Shown here: positions 34,312 through 42,512 of the stretch, piece by piece
Numbering within the stretch: position 1 is the first letter of the stretch
Layout of the letters: every line of letters starts with the position of its first letter
Assembly (NCBI RefSeq): GCF_007830635.1
Contig: NZ_VLLA01000015.1
Location: forward strand, 1-64,000
Reading direction: 5' to 3'
Length of the DNA stretch: 64,000 nt
From: Bradyrhizobium huanghuaihaiense
Lineage (GTDB): Bacteria > Pseudomonadota > Alphaproteobacteria > Rhizobiales > Xanthobacteraceae
The notes under the pieces: generated by a model
What the model saw: the letters and a program-made list of their open reading frames with translations, nothing else
What the model was told of the DNA's origin: nothing
The model's database searches: none
Translations under genes and position numbers: made by a program

Positions 34312-34626
34312 CTAATCCACCGACACGCGCACCACGCCGGCGCTCATCATGCCGAGCGCGCGGGCGGCCGGCACCGAGAGATCGACGATGCGGCCGCGGA
34401 TGAAGGGGCCGCGATCATTGACGCGGCACTGGATCGTGCGCCCGCTGTAAGACACCCTGAGCACGCTGCCGAACGGGCGTGTGCGGTGGGCGCAAGTCAA
34501 CTCGCCGCCTTTGCCCGCCCTTCCATATCCGTAGTACGAAGCAAGCCCGCTTTCGGCGTTAGCGACGGAGATGAAGGCGGGGAATGAAGTCATCAAGCAA
34601 AACAGTAGAGTCGTCTGCGCGCGCAC
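34312..34626 (-). CDS. Short RlpA-like protein (double-psi beta-barrel)
   Basis: 104-residue exported protein made almost only of the RlpA barrel: ESGLASYYGYGRAGKGGELT, CAHRTRPFGSVLRV, RTIQCRVNDRGPFIRGRIVD and LSVPAARALGM. The VNDRGPF motif carries the catalytic-type Asp. RlpA proteins act on naked peptidoglycan glycan strands at the septum. No SPOR domain is present. I chose the GTG at 34626, with GGGAG seven bases upstream, which gives a clean signal peptide (TTLLFCLMTSFPAFISVANA); a TTG at 34662 is the alternative. A lipoprotein relative lies at 54840. Confidence 0.8.
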   Translation of the reverse strand: MRAQTTLLFCLMTSFPAFISVANAESGLASYYGYGRAGKGGELTCAHRTRPFGSVLRVSYSGRTIQCRVNDRGPFIRGRIVDLSVPAARALGMMSAGVVRVSVD

Positions 34627-34729
34627 GGCACCGCTCCCGGTTAACCCTGCCCGGCGCTGCAAACGTCGTTTTGTTCCCTCAGGTTCCAGGAACCCTGCCG
34701 GAAGTGTCCGGCAGGGTCATCACAGTTTG

Positions 34730-35575
34730 TTACTGCCGGTGAAACACCAGCGTTCGCACCTCGATGCTTTCGCGGGGTGCGGCATCGGCCGGCGTGGTCG
34801 GATCCACGAACGCGGTGTGCGGCCCGAAACGGGTGCGGCCGTCGGTCGCGGAATCGTAGCACTTCAGCAGCAGCGCCTCGTCCGGCGTCATCTCCGGGAA
34901 ATAGAACCAGCGGTGGTTCGGATTGTATGTCACCGAATAGGTTTCACCGCGACGGTTGGGATAGATCAGGTCGGATGCGACGAGATCCTCGGGCTTAACC
35001 GTCGTGCCGTCAGCCATGGCGAGCGGTGAATCGCGCAAGGGTCCGCGGATCGGTCGCCACAGATTGATCACCTGCACACGCCCCTTCAGCAGCTCCTCGG
35101 CCTCGTCAGGCAGATGCTCGCGCACGCGGTTGGCGCCGGAGATCACGGTCTGGTCGACATGCACGCGCGTCGCCGGCTGACGCGGCCCGCCGCCACGAAT
35201 ATCCGGGGCGCCCTCGACGCGCTTGCGCACGGTATGGTCGAAGATGACCACACGATCGGCCTTCAGCGTCGCGCGAAGGAAGGCTTCGACGGCGGGATAA
35301 TAGACCGCGCGGATTTCCTCCTCGTTGTAAAAGTCCTTCACCTGTGTCGGGTGACGCACCAGCGCAAAGCCCTCGCGATCGAGCGAGACGTTTTGCGCGA
35401 TCAGCCGCGCATCGAAGATCGGAACCTGGTGCGGCTCCGGCAGCGACGTGCTTTTCGGCTCACCCGGCGGCGGATCGAAGGCGTAGGTGCGCGGCTTGGC
35501 CGATGTCGGCGCGAGATAGTTGAGTTCGGCGGTGACGAAGGGAAGCGATTCGATTCTTGTTTCTTGCAGGCCCAT
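34730..35575 (-). CDS. CmcJ/NvfI-family putative oxygenase
   Basis: 281-residue protein of the CmcJ/NvfI group, named for a cephamycin methoxylation protein and a fungal Fe(II)/2-oxoglutarate-like oxygenase. Candidate metal ligands are seen in TRVHVDQTVISGANRVREHL (His-x-Asp) and a downstream His in YNPNHRWFYFPEMTPDEALL; the family core VINLWRPIRGPLRDSPLAMAD and KCYDSATDGRTRFGPHTAF is complete. Soluble and probably cytosolic. The ATG at 35575 follows GGGAG by about eight bases, and an upstream in-frame extension to 35647 is rejected. Substrate unknown; family members are frequent in soil bacteria. Confidence 0.75.
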   Translation of the reverse strand: MGLQETRIESLPFVTAELNYLAPTSAKPRTYAFDPPPGEPKSTSLPEPHQVPIFDARLIAQNVSLDREGFALVRHPTQVKDFYNEEEIRAVYYPAVEAFLRATLKADRVVIFDHTVRKRVEGAPDIRGGGPRQPATRVHVDQTVISGANRVREHLPDEAEELLKGRVQVINLWRPIRGPLRDSPLAMADGTTVKPEDLVASDLIYPNRRGETYSVTYNPNHRWFYFPEMTPDEALLLKCYDSATDGRTRFGPHTAFVDPTTPADAAPRESIEVRTLVFHRQ

Positions 35576-35911
35576 GGCCGGTCTCCCGATGTGGTCGTCG
35601 GACTGATTTTTGCGGGAGTGCACCGTGCCGCAAGAGGTGCGATGCAAATAGCGATAGGGGTGTTGTCAGCGGTGTCAAACGCAGAAGGAACGTTTCGAGG
35701 AATCCTATTGGGTTGGAATGCGCTCTATCCGATTCACGGATGCTTGAGCGCCTTGTGAGGTCTCGTGCCCCGGACGCAGCGCATCACGAAGTGGTACGCT
35801 GCAGAGCCGGGGCCCATCTCACCCCGAGCGACATGTGCGGCATGGGTCCCGGCTCTGCGCAGCAGCGTTTCACGCTGCAGCGCGTCCGGGACACGAAAGC
35901 GTGCGTAAAGC
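35576..35911. repeat. Intergenic region with GTGCCCCGGACGCAGCGC repeat
   Basis: TGCCCCGGACGCAGCGCATCA (about 35767-35787) has an inverted partner CGCTGCAGCGCGTCCGGGACA near 35872-35892. In between, GCTGCAGAGCCGGGGCCCAT pairs with ATGGGTCCCGGCTCTGCGCAG. This nested hairpin is another dispersed Bradyrhizobium-type element. No gene is seen in the gap. Confidence 0.7.
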
Positions 35912-36850
35912 CTACAACCCCGCCTTCGCGATCGCGTCCGCAAACGAGCGATCCACGATCTCGGCTGCATCGAGCTTCTGCTTGATCAGGCCCCAGCGGA
36001 AATAGAGATCGATCGTGCTCTGCTCGTCCGCGACGACGCCGTCATCGATCGGCGCGATGCGGATTTTTGCGCGCGACAGCCAGTTCTGCGGCACGGCGGT
36101 GGGGATGTTCATCAGTCTGCCCCAGGTCGCGGCGTAGCTGTCGACGTTGTTCAGCGACCACGCCCGCGCCGCGGTGAGGCGCCGGACGAAGTCGGTCAGC
36201 TCGGCGCGCTTGTCCCTGATAGCGTCGGGCCGCGCCACCTGGAAGCTCAGGCCCGGCGTGAGGCCTTCGGAGGTGATGATGCGGCGCGATTTGAACAGCA
36301 CCTCCTCCTGGCTCACATAAGGCTCCCACGTCGACCACGCATCGACCGAACCTTGGGTGTAGGCGATCTTGGCGTCCGACGGCGCCAGGAACGCGATCTG
36401 CACGTCGCTCGCACTCCAGCCGTTCTTCTCGAGCGCGGCGAGGATCAGCTGATGGCCGATCGAGCCGCGGCCGGTTGCGATCTTCTTGCCGCGCAAATCG
36501 GCAAAGCTCTTGATCGGCGAGGTCTCGGGCACGAGGATGGCGAGCCCCTCGCGCGTCTGCCGGATGGCGGCAATCGCCTTCACCGGCGCGCCGGAGGCGG
36601 CGGCAAAGGTGAAGGGCGCGTCCCCGACGAGGCCGGTCTCGATCGCGCCGGCGCTCAGCGCCTCGAGCAGCGGCGCCGCCGCCGGAAATTCCTTCCATTC
36701 GATTTTGTACGGCACATCCTTGAGCACGCCGGCCGCTTCCATCACGGCCTGCGCATTGCCCTTCTGGTCGCCGACACGCAGGGTGGTTTGCGCCGCCACG
36801 AGTTCAAGCGAACCGAACAGCAGCGCGCCGGCCAGCATGAGGCGGATCAC
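35912..36850 (-). CDS. SsuA-type ABC substrate-binding protein (operon distal)
   Basis: 312-residue periplasmic binding protein for aliphatic sulfonates or similar. It has a signal peptide MLAGALLFGSLELVAAQ. The type-II fold is seen as TLRVGDQKGNAQAVMEAAG, YKIEWKEFPAAAPLLEALSA, LVGDAPFTFAAASGAPVKAI and DAWSTWEPYVSQEE. The GTG start overlaps the TGA of the SsuD-like gene upstream, so translation is coupled. It is the last of six genes on this strand. It is closely related in sequence to the divergent binding protein at 42513 and unlike the one at 40935. Confidence 0.88.
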   Translation of the reverse strand: MIRLMLAGALLFGSLELVAAQTTLRVGDQKGNAQAVMEAAGVLKDVPYKIEWKEFPAAAPLLEALSAGAIETGLVGDAPFTFAAASGAPVKAIAAIRQTREGLAILVPETSPIKSFADLRGKKIATGRGSIGHQLILAALEKNGWSASDVQIAFLAPSDAKIAYTQGSVDAWSTWEPYVSQEEVLFKSRRIITSEGLTPGLSFQVARPDAIRDKRAELTDFVRRLTAARAWSLNNVDSYAATWGRLMNIPTAVPQNWLSRAKIRIAPIDDGVVADEQSTIDLYFRWGLIKQKLDAAEIVDRSFADAIAKAGL

Positions 36851-37947
36851 TCTGCCGCCTCGCCGCGAACCGCCTGGCGCTTGGCAACCAGCTCGCGCGT
36901 CAGCGGGATCAGCTCGCGTCCGTATTCGATGGCGTCGATCAGGGGATCGAAGCCGCGGATCAGGAAATGGCTGATGCCGAGGTCGTAATAATCGCCGAAG
37001 ACCTCGGCGACCTGCTCGGGCGTGCCGACCAGCGCGGTGGTGTTGCTGTTGGCGCCGGTGAGCTTGGCGATCTCAGTCCAGAGCCGCTTGTCGATGCGGC
37101 TGCCCTGGTCAGCGAGCGCGAGCAGGCGCCGCGCGCCGGCGGTGGCATGGCCGTCGGCGGGCTTGCGATACCCCGTCTTGTCCTGCAGCGCGGTGGCGCG
37201 CGCCAGAATTTCCTCCGCCTTTTCCCAGGCCTGCTTTTCGGTCGGGGCGATGATCGGCCGCACCGACAGGCTGAAGCGCGGCGTCGGCCGCCCCTGCCGC
37301 ACCGCGGCGTTGTGGACGCGCGAGGTCACATCGCGCACCTGCGCATAGGACTCGCCCCACAGCGCAAACGTGTCGGCGTGCTTGCCGGCGACGTCGATCG
37401 CCGCATCCGAGGCGCCGCCGAAATAGATGCGGATGCCTTCGGGGCGATACGGCTTCACCTGCGAGAAGGCGTTCTCGACCTGGTAGTACTTGCCCTTGTA
37501 GCTGAACGGCTTGTCGCTGGTCCATTCCAGCTTGAGCACGTCGAGGAACTCGGAGGTGCGGGCATAGCGCTCGTCCTTGTCATCGAGCGTATTGCCGTCC
37601 TGCCTGAGCTCGGCGGCGTTGCCGCCGGTGATGACATGGAGCGCAACGCGGCCGCGGGAAAACTGGTCGAGCACCGCGAACTGCCGCGCCAGCAGCGTCG
37701 GCGCGGTGAAGCCCGGCCGCTGCGCGATCAGCACGTTGAGCCTCTCGGTGTGATTCAGCACGTGCTGGGCGACCTGGAGCGCGTCCGGCGAGGTCGAATG
37801 AAACGCCAGCAGCGCACGATCGAAGCCGGCATTCTCGTGCGCCTTCGCCACCGTCTCGATGTGGGTCGGATTGAGGATCGGCCCCGCGCGAACGACGGTC
37901 TCGGACGAATTGTTGTTGCTGATGAAGCCGATGAACTCGATCGACAT
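36847..37947 (-). CDS. SsuD-like flavin-dependent alkanesulfonate monooxygenase
   Basis: 366-residue luciferase-like (LLM class) enzyme that uses reduced FMN and oxygen to release sulfite from organosulfonates. The TIM-barrel fold is seen as PTHIETVAKAHENAGFDRAL, LNVLIAQRPGFTAPTLLARQ, the FMN-phosphate region FSRGRVALHVITGGNAAELR, DKDERYARTSEFLDVLKLEW and IYFGGASDAAIDVAGKHADT. The C-terminal part has LVGTPEQVAEVFGDYYDLGI. It lies between an acyl-CoA-dehydrogenase-like flavoenzyme and a binding protein in a sulfonate operon. The flavin reductase it needs is not in the window. A related dibenzothiophene-type activity cannot be excluded. Confidence 0.85.
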   Translation of the reverse strand: MSIEFIGFISNNNSSETVVRAGPILNPTHIETVAKAHENAGFDRALLAFHSTSPDALQVAQHVLNHTERLNVLIAQRPGFTAPTLLARQFAVLDQFSRGRVALHVITGGNAAELRQDGNTLDDKDERYARTSEFLDVLKLEWTSDKPFSYKGKYYQVENAFSQVKPYRPEGIRIYFGGASDAAIDVAGKHADTFALWGESYAQVRDVTSRVHNAAVRQGRPTPRFSLSVRPIIAPTEKQAWEKAEEILARATALQDKTGYRKPADGHATAGARRLLALADQGSRIDKRLWTEIAKLTGANSNTTALVGTPEQVAEVFGDYYDLGISHFLIRGFDPLIDAIEYGRELIPLTRELVAKRQAVRGEAAE

Positions 37948-37977
37948 GATCGTCTCCCTGATTGTTTTGCGGAAAAG

Positions 37978-39150
37978 CTAGAGGCCCAATGCGGCGCGGC
38001 CGAGGCCGATGCGGGTGGAATCGTCCTGCGGCGTGTGCACGCGCCCGCACAGCACGTCGCGATAGTGCCGCTCCAGCGGATTGCTGCGGGACAGGCCGTG
38101 ATTGCCGGTGAGCGACAAGGCCTCCTCGACCACGGCCACGGCGTTGTTGGTGACGGTCAACTTGATGACGTTGGATTCGCCGGCGGACAGCTGGACCCCA
38201 TCATCGAAGTCGCGGGCGAACGTCTCAATCAGCCGCGCATTGACCGCGAGCCGCGCCTCGATCGCGCCGAGGCTCTCCTGCGCGCGGGCCAAGGTCGCCA
38301 GCGGCGCGCCGAGGCTGGCGGGAACGCGCTGTCTCAGGAACGTGATCAGCCAGTCGCGCGCCGCGCGGGCGACACCGTCATAGATCGCGCCGACGAAGAC
38401 CGTGTGGATGGTCGCCTGCGTGACGTCGGGGACCCGCCAGTCCGCCGGCTTGCGCACGTCGACTTCGGAATCCAGCGGGATCACCACATCGTCGAAGATG
38501 ACGTCATGGCTGCCGCTGGCGCGCAGGCCATGGTGGTCCCAGGTCTCGACGATGCGCGTGCCCGGCAGGCCCGCGGGCACCAGGAACTGACCGACGCGGG
38601 GCTCGGCCTCGTCCGTTCGTGCCCAAACCAGGTACCATTTCAGGATTGGCGAGCCCGTCGAATAGATCTTATGGCCGGAAAGGCGCCAGCCGGTTTCGGT
38701 GCGCCGGGCGATCGTCGCCGGCAAGCCGCCGCGCGCGGGCGAGCCGAGCTCGGGCTCGACCCGGAGCGCGTTGACGAGCGCAAGGCCTTCGACGCTCTCG
38801 CGGGCGAGCTTGCGCGACAGCCGCGCCGGCCAGGTCGGGCTGCGCGCCATGACGAGATGATTGATGTAGTGCATCGACAGCACCAGCGCGGTCGACGGAT
38901 CGGCCTTTCCGAGGATGCCGATGACGCGCGCGGCGTAGCGCGCGCCCGCGCCCGCGCCGCCATGGGCCACCGGCACCGTCAGCGACAGCAGGCCAGCTTC
39001 CGACAGTTCGCGAAAATTCTCGAACGGAAAACTGCCGGCGCGGTCGTGCTCGGCTGCGCGCGTGGCGAAGGTTTCGGCCAGCACCTCGGCGCGCGCGATG
39101 TAGTCGGGTTCGCTGTGAGCCGTGCGGCCCTTGGCTGCGGGCGTTACCAT
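37978..39150 (-). CDS. Acyl-CoA-dehydrogenase-like monooxygenase (SfnB/DszC group)
   Basis: 390-residue flavoprotein of the acyl-CoA dehydrogenase fold. The N-terminus has ENFRELSEAGLLSLTVPVAH and GILGKADPSTALVLSMHYIN, the middle has the flavin contact TGWRLSGHKIYSTGSPILKW and WDHHGLRASGSHDVIFDDVV, and the end has ALSLTGNHGLSRSNPLERHY. The catalytic Glu of true acyl-CoA dehydrogenases is not evident. Its place beside an SsuD-like enzyme and a sulfonate transporter makes it a sulfur-compound monooxygenase of the SfnB/DszC group by inference. Its ATG overlaps the stop of the ATPase gene by seven bases. Confidence 0.8.
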   Translation of the reverse strand: MVTPAAKGRTAHSEPDYIARAEVLAETFATRAAEHDRAGSFPFENFRELSEAGLLSLTVPVAHGGAGAGARYAARVIGILGKADPSTALVLSMHYINHLVMARSPTWPARLSRKLARESVEGLALVNALRVEPELGSPARGGLPATIARRTETGWRLSGHKIYSTGSPILKWYLVWARTDEAEPRVGQFLVPAGLPGTRIVETWDHHGLRASGSHDVIFDDVVIPLDSEVDVRKPADWRVPDVTQATIHTVFVGAIYDGVARAARDWLITFLRQRVPASLGAPLATLARAQESLGAIEARLAVNARLIETFARDFDDGVQLSAGESNVIKLTVTNNAVAVVEEALSLTGNHGLSRSNPLERHYRDVLCGRVHTPQDDSTRIGLGRAALGL

Positions 39151-39941
39151 GTGGCGTCCAACCCCAGCAGACCAAGGATCTGGCGGCGCAGATCGGCGAG
39201 ATACGGATCGCCGCGATGGCGCGGATAGGGACGGTCGACACGGATGTCGGCCTTCACGCGCGCGGGACGCTCGCTGAAGACGACGACGCGGTTGGCAAGC
39301 ACGAGCGCCTCCTCGGCGTCATGTGTGACCAGGAGCGTGGTAAACCCCTTGCGCTGCCAGAGCGAGACGAGCTCGGCCTGCATGGTGATGCGGGTCAGCG
39401 AGTCCAGTTTTCCCAACGGCTCGTCGAGGATCAGGATTTTTGGATCGTTGACCAGCGCACGCGCCAGCGCGACGCGCTGCGCCATGCCGCCGGAGAGCTG
39501 GTGCGGATAGGCGTTGCGGAACGACGACAGCCCGACCAGATCAAGCGCATCATCGACGCGCTGCCGCTGGCTCCTAAGAATGCCCTGGGCCTCGAGGCCC
39601 AGGGCGACGTTGTCCCAGACCGACCGCCAGGGAAACAGCGTCGGATCCTGGAACACGACGACGCGCGAAGGATGGGGACGTCTGATGCGCTCCTCGTCCT
39701 CCCGCAACCTTCCCGCCTTGGGCTTGTCGAGCCCGGCAACGAGCCGCAGCAAAGTCGACTTGCCGCAGCCGGACGGCCCGAGCAGCGCGACGAATTCGCC
39801 CGGCTCGACCGAGATGCTGACATCGCTGAGCACCGGCAGCTCGGCGCCATCGATGTCGAAGGCATGGCTGATCTGCTCGATGTCGAGCGCGGCGCCGGCT
39901 GCCGGATGCGTGAGCGCCTTTGTGAGAGCTGTGGCTACCAT
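39144..39941 (-). CDS. ssuB: Sulfonate/nitrate/taurine-type ABC ATPase
   Basis: 265-residue ATP-binding subunit that powers the SsuC-like permease on the inner face of the membrane. Seen motifs: Walker A LLGPSGCGKSTLLRLVAG, Q-loop VVFQDPTLFPWRSVWDNV, signature LSGGMAQRVALARALV, Walker B ILILDEPLGKLDSLT and the H-loop LVTHDAEEALVLANR. The VVFQDP-LFPW-VWDN string is characteristic of the SsuB/TauB/NrtD group. The start was taken at 39941, since residues further upstream belong to the overlapping permease in another frame. It overlaps the permease by seven bases and the downstream flavoenzyme by seven. Confidence 0.9.
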   Translation of the reverse strand: MVATALTKALTHPAAGAALDIEQISHAFDIDGAELPVLSDVSISVEPGEFVALLGPSGCGKSTLLRLVAGLDKPKAGRLREDEERIRRPHPSRVVVFQDPTLFPWRSVWDNVALGLEAQGILRSQRQRVDDALDLVGLSSFRNAYPHQLSGGMAQRVALARALVNDPKILILDEPLGKLDSLTRITMQAELVSLWQRKGFTTLLVTHDAEEALVLANRVVVFSERPARVKADIRVDRPYPRHRGDPYLADLRRQILGLLGLDATW

Positions 39942-40957
39942 TTGACGGTCCCCTTCTGCCAGACCAGCAGGCGATCGCGGATCGAAAACAGCAGCGTGAT
40001 CGCACCGGAGCAGAGCAGCGACATCACGATCAGCGCCGCGTACATGTTGGCGTAGGCGGCCCAGCCCTGGGCCCATTGCAGGTACCAGCCGAGGCCGGCC
40101 TTGACGCCGATCATCTCGGCGACGACGAGCACGGCAAAGGACGAGCCGAGCCCCATGAACAGGCCGACGAAGACGTGCGGCAGTGCCGCGGGGATCGCGA
40201 CTTTCAGCACCAGGAAGGACGGCTTTGCACCCAGCGTGCGCGCAACGTCGTAATAGGCGTTGCTGACGCTTGCGACGCCGGACCAGGTCAGCACGGTGAC
40301 GGGAAAGCCCGTCGCCAGCGCGATCAGGAAGGTCGAGGCGCTCCAGCTCGACGGGAAGGTGAAGAAGGCGATCGGCAGCCACGCCGTCGCCGGCAGCGGG
40401 CCGATGAAGCGCAGCACCGGATGCACCCAATAGCCGACCGCACGCGACCAGCCGATCGAGACGCCGGTCAAAAAGCCGATCGTCGCGCCGATCAGATAGC
40501 CGCCGAGCTGGAGCTTGACTGAGGCAAAGACGCTGTCGAGCAGTTTTGGCAGATCGTCGGTATAGACCTCGATGATCGATTGCGGCGGCGGAAAGAACGG
40601 CAGAGGCAGCCAGGCGAATTTCGCGGTCGCAACTTCCCACACGGTCAGGAACGCGCCGAGCGCGACCAGCCAGGGCGCACGCTTGTGCAACGCCTGCCCC
40701 GCCGATCCCAGATAGTCGGCGCCGACGGTCCCGAACAATGCGATCGCCGCAATGATGAAGGCGGCAATGCCGAGCGAATGCGTGCGCGACCAGTCGCCGA
40801 CGTCCTCCCACCACAGGCAGGACAGGCCGAAGGCGATCCAGGCGATGCTGGCGAGAACGCCGACGCCGGATTCCCGGATCCAGGTCGCGAGCAGCGGCGC
40901 GCGCGAGGTGCGCGGCGCGCCGGAGGCAAGGCCGTCAGACAGCGAATACGTCGACAT
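39935..40957 (-). CDS. ssuC: Sulfonate/nitrate/taurine-type ABC permease
   Basis: 340-residue inner-membrane permease. The family core has LPLPFFPPPQSIIEVYTDDL, KLQLGGYLIGATIGFLTGVS, the coupling EAA-like loop AYYDVARTLGAKPSFLVLKV and AIPAALPHVFVGLFMGLGSS, then FAVLVVAEMIGVKAGLGWYL. It is longer than usual SsuC (about 260 residues) because two extra hydrophobic helices precede the core (GVLASIAWIAFGLSCLWW and LGIAAFIIAAIALFGTVGAD). Start at 40957, inside the 3' end of the binding-protein gene (23-base overlap). Confidence 0.88.
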   Translation of the reverse strand: MSTYSLSDGLASGAPRTSRAPLLATWIRESGVGVLASIAWIAFGLSCLWWEDVGDWSRTHSLGIAAFIIAAIALFGTVGADYLGSAGQALHKRAPWLVALGAFLTVWEVATAKFAWLPLPFFPPPQSIIEVYTDDLPKLLDSVFASVKLQLGGYLIGATIGFLTGVSIGWSRAVGYWVHPVLRFIGPLPATAWLPIAFFTFPSSWSASTFLIALATGFPVTVLTWSGVASVSNAYYDVARTLGAKPSFLVLKVAIPAALPHVFVGLFMGLGSSFAVLVVAEMIGVKAGLGWYLQWAQGWAAYANMYAALIVMSLLCSGAITLLFSIRDRLLVWQKGTVKW

Positions 40958-42038
40958 AGATGCGCTCCGCGAATTTGGCGGTGTCGGTGCTCTGCTTGAA
41001 CACCTGCACGCTCTTGAGATCGTCGGCATAGGCCTTGAGCTCGCGCTTGAGCACGTCGCCGACGGGATGATGATGATGGGTGTGGTAGCGCACCATGCCC
41101 TCGATATCGGCGAGCGATGCCGTCTTTGGCGCGTAAGGCTGGAACGACTTTGCCGTCACGGCCGGGTTCTGCGCGGTGAACATCGCCGCATCGAGCAGCG
41201 CCTGCGTGAGGGCACGCGCGACCTGCGGCTCCTCGCGCACCAGACTGCCGCGCAGGCCGAGGATGCAGCAGCTCTTGTCGCGATATTCGCCGTCGAGGTT
41301 GGAGGCGACTTCCTTGTACTGGCTGTCCTTGAGCCAGAGATAGCCGAGCGGATCGGACGACAGGAAGGCCTGCACCTCGCCCTTCTCCACGGCAACGTTG
41401 AGCAGATTGCCGGGATAGGCGCGCCAGTCGACATCCTTGTTCGGGTCGATCCCGAGCTTGGCGAGCTGGACGGAGAAGAAGTTCTTGTCGGGGCCGCCGA
41501 GGTCGCCGACCGCGACGATCTTGCCCTTGAGGTCGGCGAGCTTGCTCACGCCGGAATCAGTCCGAGTGAGGAAGCGCATGCAGCCGCCATGGGTGCCGGC
41601 GGCGATCTTGACATCAAAGCCCTGCTCCAGCGGCTTCAGCCAGCGCAGCGCCATGCCGAGGCCGGCATCGCTTTTTCCTGTCGCGATCGCCTCGAGCAGC
41701 TGGTCGGTCGAGCCGGAATAGTTGATGAGCTCGATGTCGAGATTGTGCTTCCGGAAAAAGCCGTGCTCGATGGCGACCGGCACCGGGGCGAGGCAGACCG
41801 CGCCGGCATTCCACGACAGTTTCAGCTTGCGCGGCGCGCCGGTGAGCGCGGGCGCGTCGGAGGCCGTGCGGCACAGCGGAAACTCCGAGAGGTCGACGCC
41901 GGGCGCGATGGCGCGCGGTGCAAAGGCCTGTGCCGCGCCAAAGGCGCCAAGCGGCGCGGCGAACGCCGCAGCCAACCCCGCCTGCAGCAAATGACGCCGA
42001 TCAAGGCCCGATCCGCCGCGCTTGTTGTCGTTGTCCAT
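40935..42038 (-). CDS. Tat-exported ABC substrate-binding protein with His-rich loop
   Basis: 367-residue binding protein of the NitT/TauT type, first gene of the sulfonate operon. The Tat signal LDRRHLLQAGLAAAFAAPLG exports it folded. The core has LKLSWNAGAVCLAPVPVAIE, LINYSGSTDQLLEAIATGKS, DLGGPDKNFFSVQLAKLGID and YPGNLLNVAVEKGEVQAFLS. Near the end it carries VRYHTHHHHPVGD, five His in six positions, which suggests a metal site rarely seen in this family. Tat export would fit a cofactor loaded in the cytoplasm. The start was chosen at 42038 (MDNDNKRGG). The ligand is unknown. Confidence 0.82.
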   Translation of the reverse strand: MDNDNKRGGSGLDRRHLLQAGLAAAFAAPLGAFGAAQAFAPRAIAPGVDLSEFPLCRTASDAPALTGAPRKLKLSWNAGAVCLAPVPVAIEHGFFRKHNLDIELINYSGSTDQLLEAIATGKSDAGLGMALRWLKPLEQGFDVKIAAGTHGGCMRFLTRTDSGVSKLADLKGKIVAVGDLGGPDKNFFSVQLAKLGIDPNKDVDWRAYPGNLLNVAVEKGEVQAFLSSDPLGYLWLKDSQYKEVASNLDGEYRDKSCCILGLRGSLVREEPQVARALTQALLDAAMFTAQNPAVTAKSFQPYAPKTASLADIEGMVRYHTHHHHPVGDVLKRELKAYADDLKSVQVFKQSTDTAKFAERIYVDVFAV

Positions 42039-42512
42039 CAGCCCCGCTCCTGAGTTGGCACGGCTCCGCCGTTCGCGCAGCACATTGCGTTGCGCATGTT
42101 CCGTACGGAGATGCGTTGAGAGAATATTTTTCGCCGGCGCTTCACACGCGGCTTTGATGCGATGCGCAAATCATGCGGCGCGGCCGCCGCATCGTCAATG
42201 AAATGGAATTTCGAATGTGGCGCGATGCGAAGTCATTCTCTCCATCTGCAAGTGCGGGAACGGTGAAACGATTTTCGCCGCCGCATCGCCTTGCAAAGTG
42301 GGCGGCGACTCCGCCGCCTGCTTCATCCGTGCGCGTCTTCCGCTGCGCACACTGCACGTTCTCGAAAGCAGCACTTCGCTGAAACGTCCTTGCCGATCAC
42401 GCGCACAATACGGTTGGCCATTTCATTGACTGCGTATCCCGCGCTCATAGACTTGATCGTCCTGCTGCATCGTCCGCTCACGCATCGTGAGCGACGCAAC
42501 AAGACGGATCCA
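42039..42512. other. Divergent control region of sulfonate genes
   Basis: This 470-base non-coding stretch separates the minus-strand operon from the plus-strand binding-protein gene. It contains the dyad at 42173-42192; no other gene or dispersed repeat seen. Both promoters must lie here. Confidence 0.55.
42173..42192. promoter_or_regulatory. Candidate operator, 8-bp inverted repeat
   Basis: ATGCGGCG and CGCCGCAT flank a four-base spacer. The site lies between the two divergent sulfonate transcripts, about 135 bases from the operon start. No regulator gene is near, so assignment to a factor is not possible. Confidence 0.35.

Noticed and set aside
36967..39228. 753-codon open frame on the plus strand opposite the sulfonate flavoenzymes
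   Set aside because: It is the complement of two clearly recognised enzymes; GC-rich third positions keep antisense frames open here.
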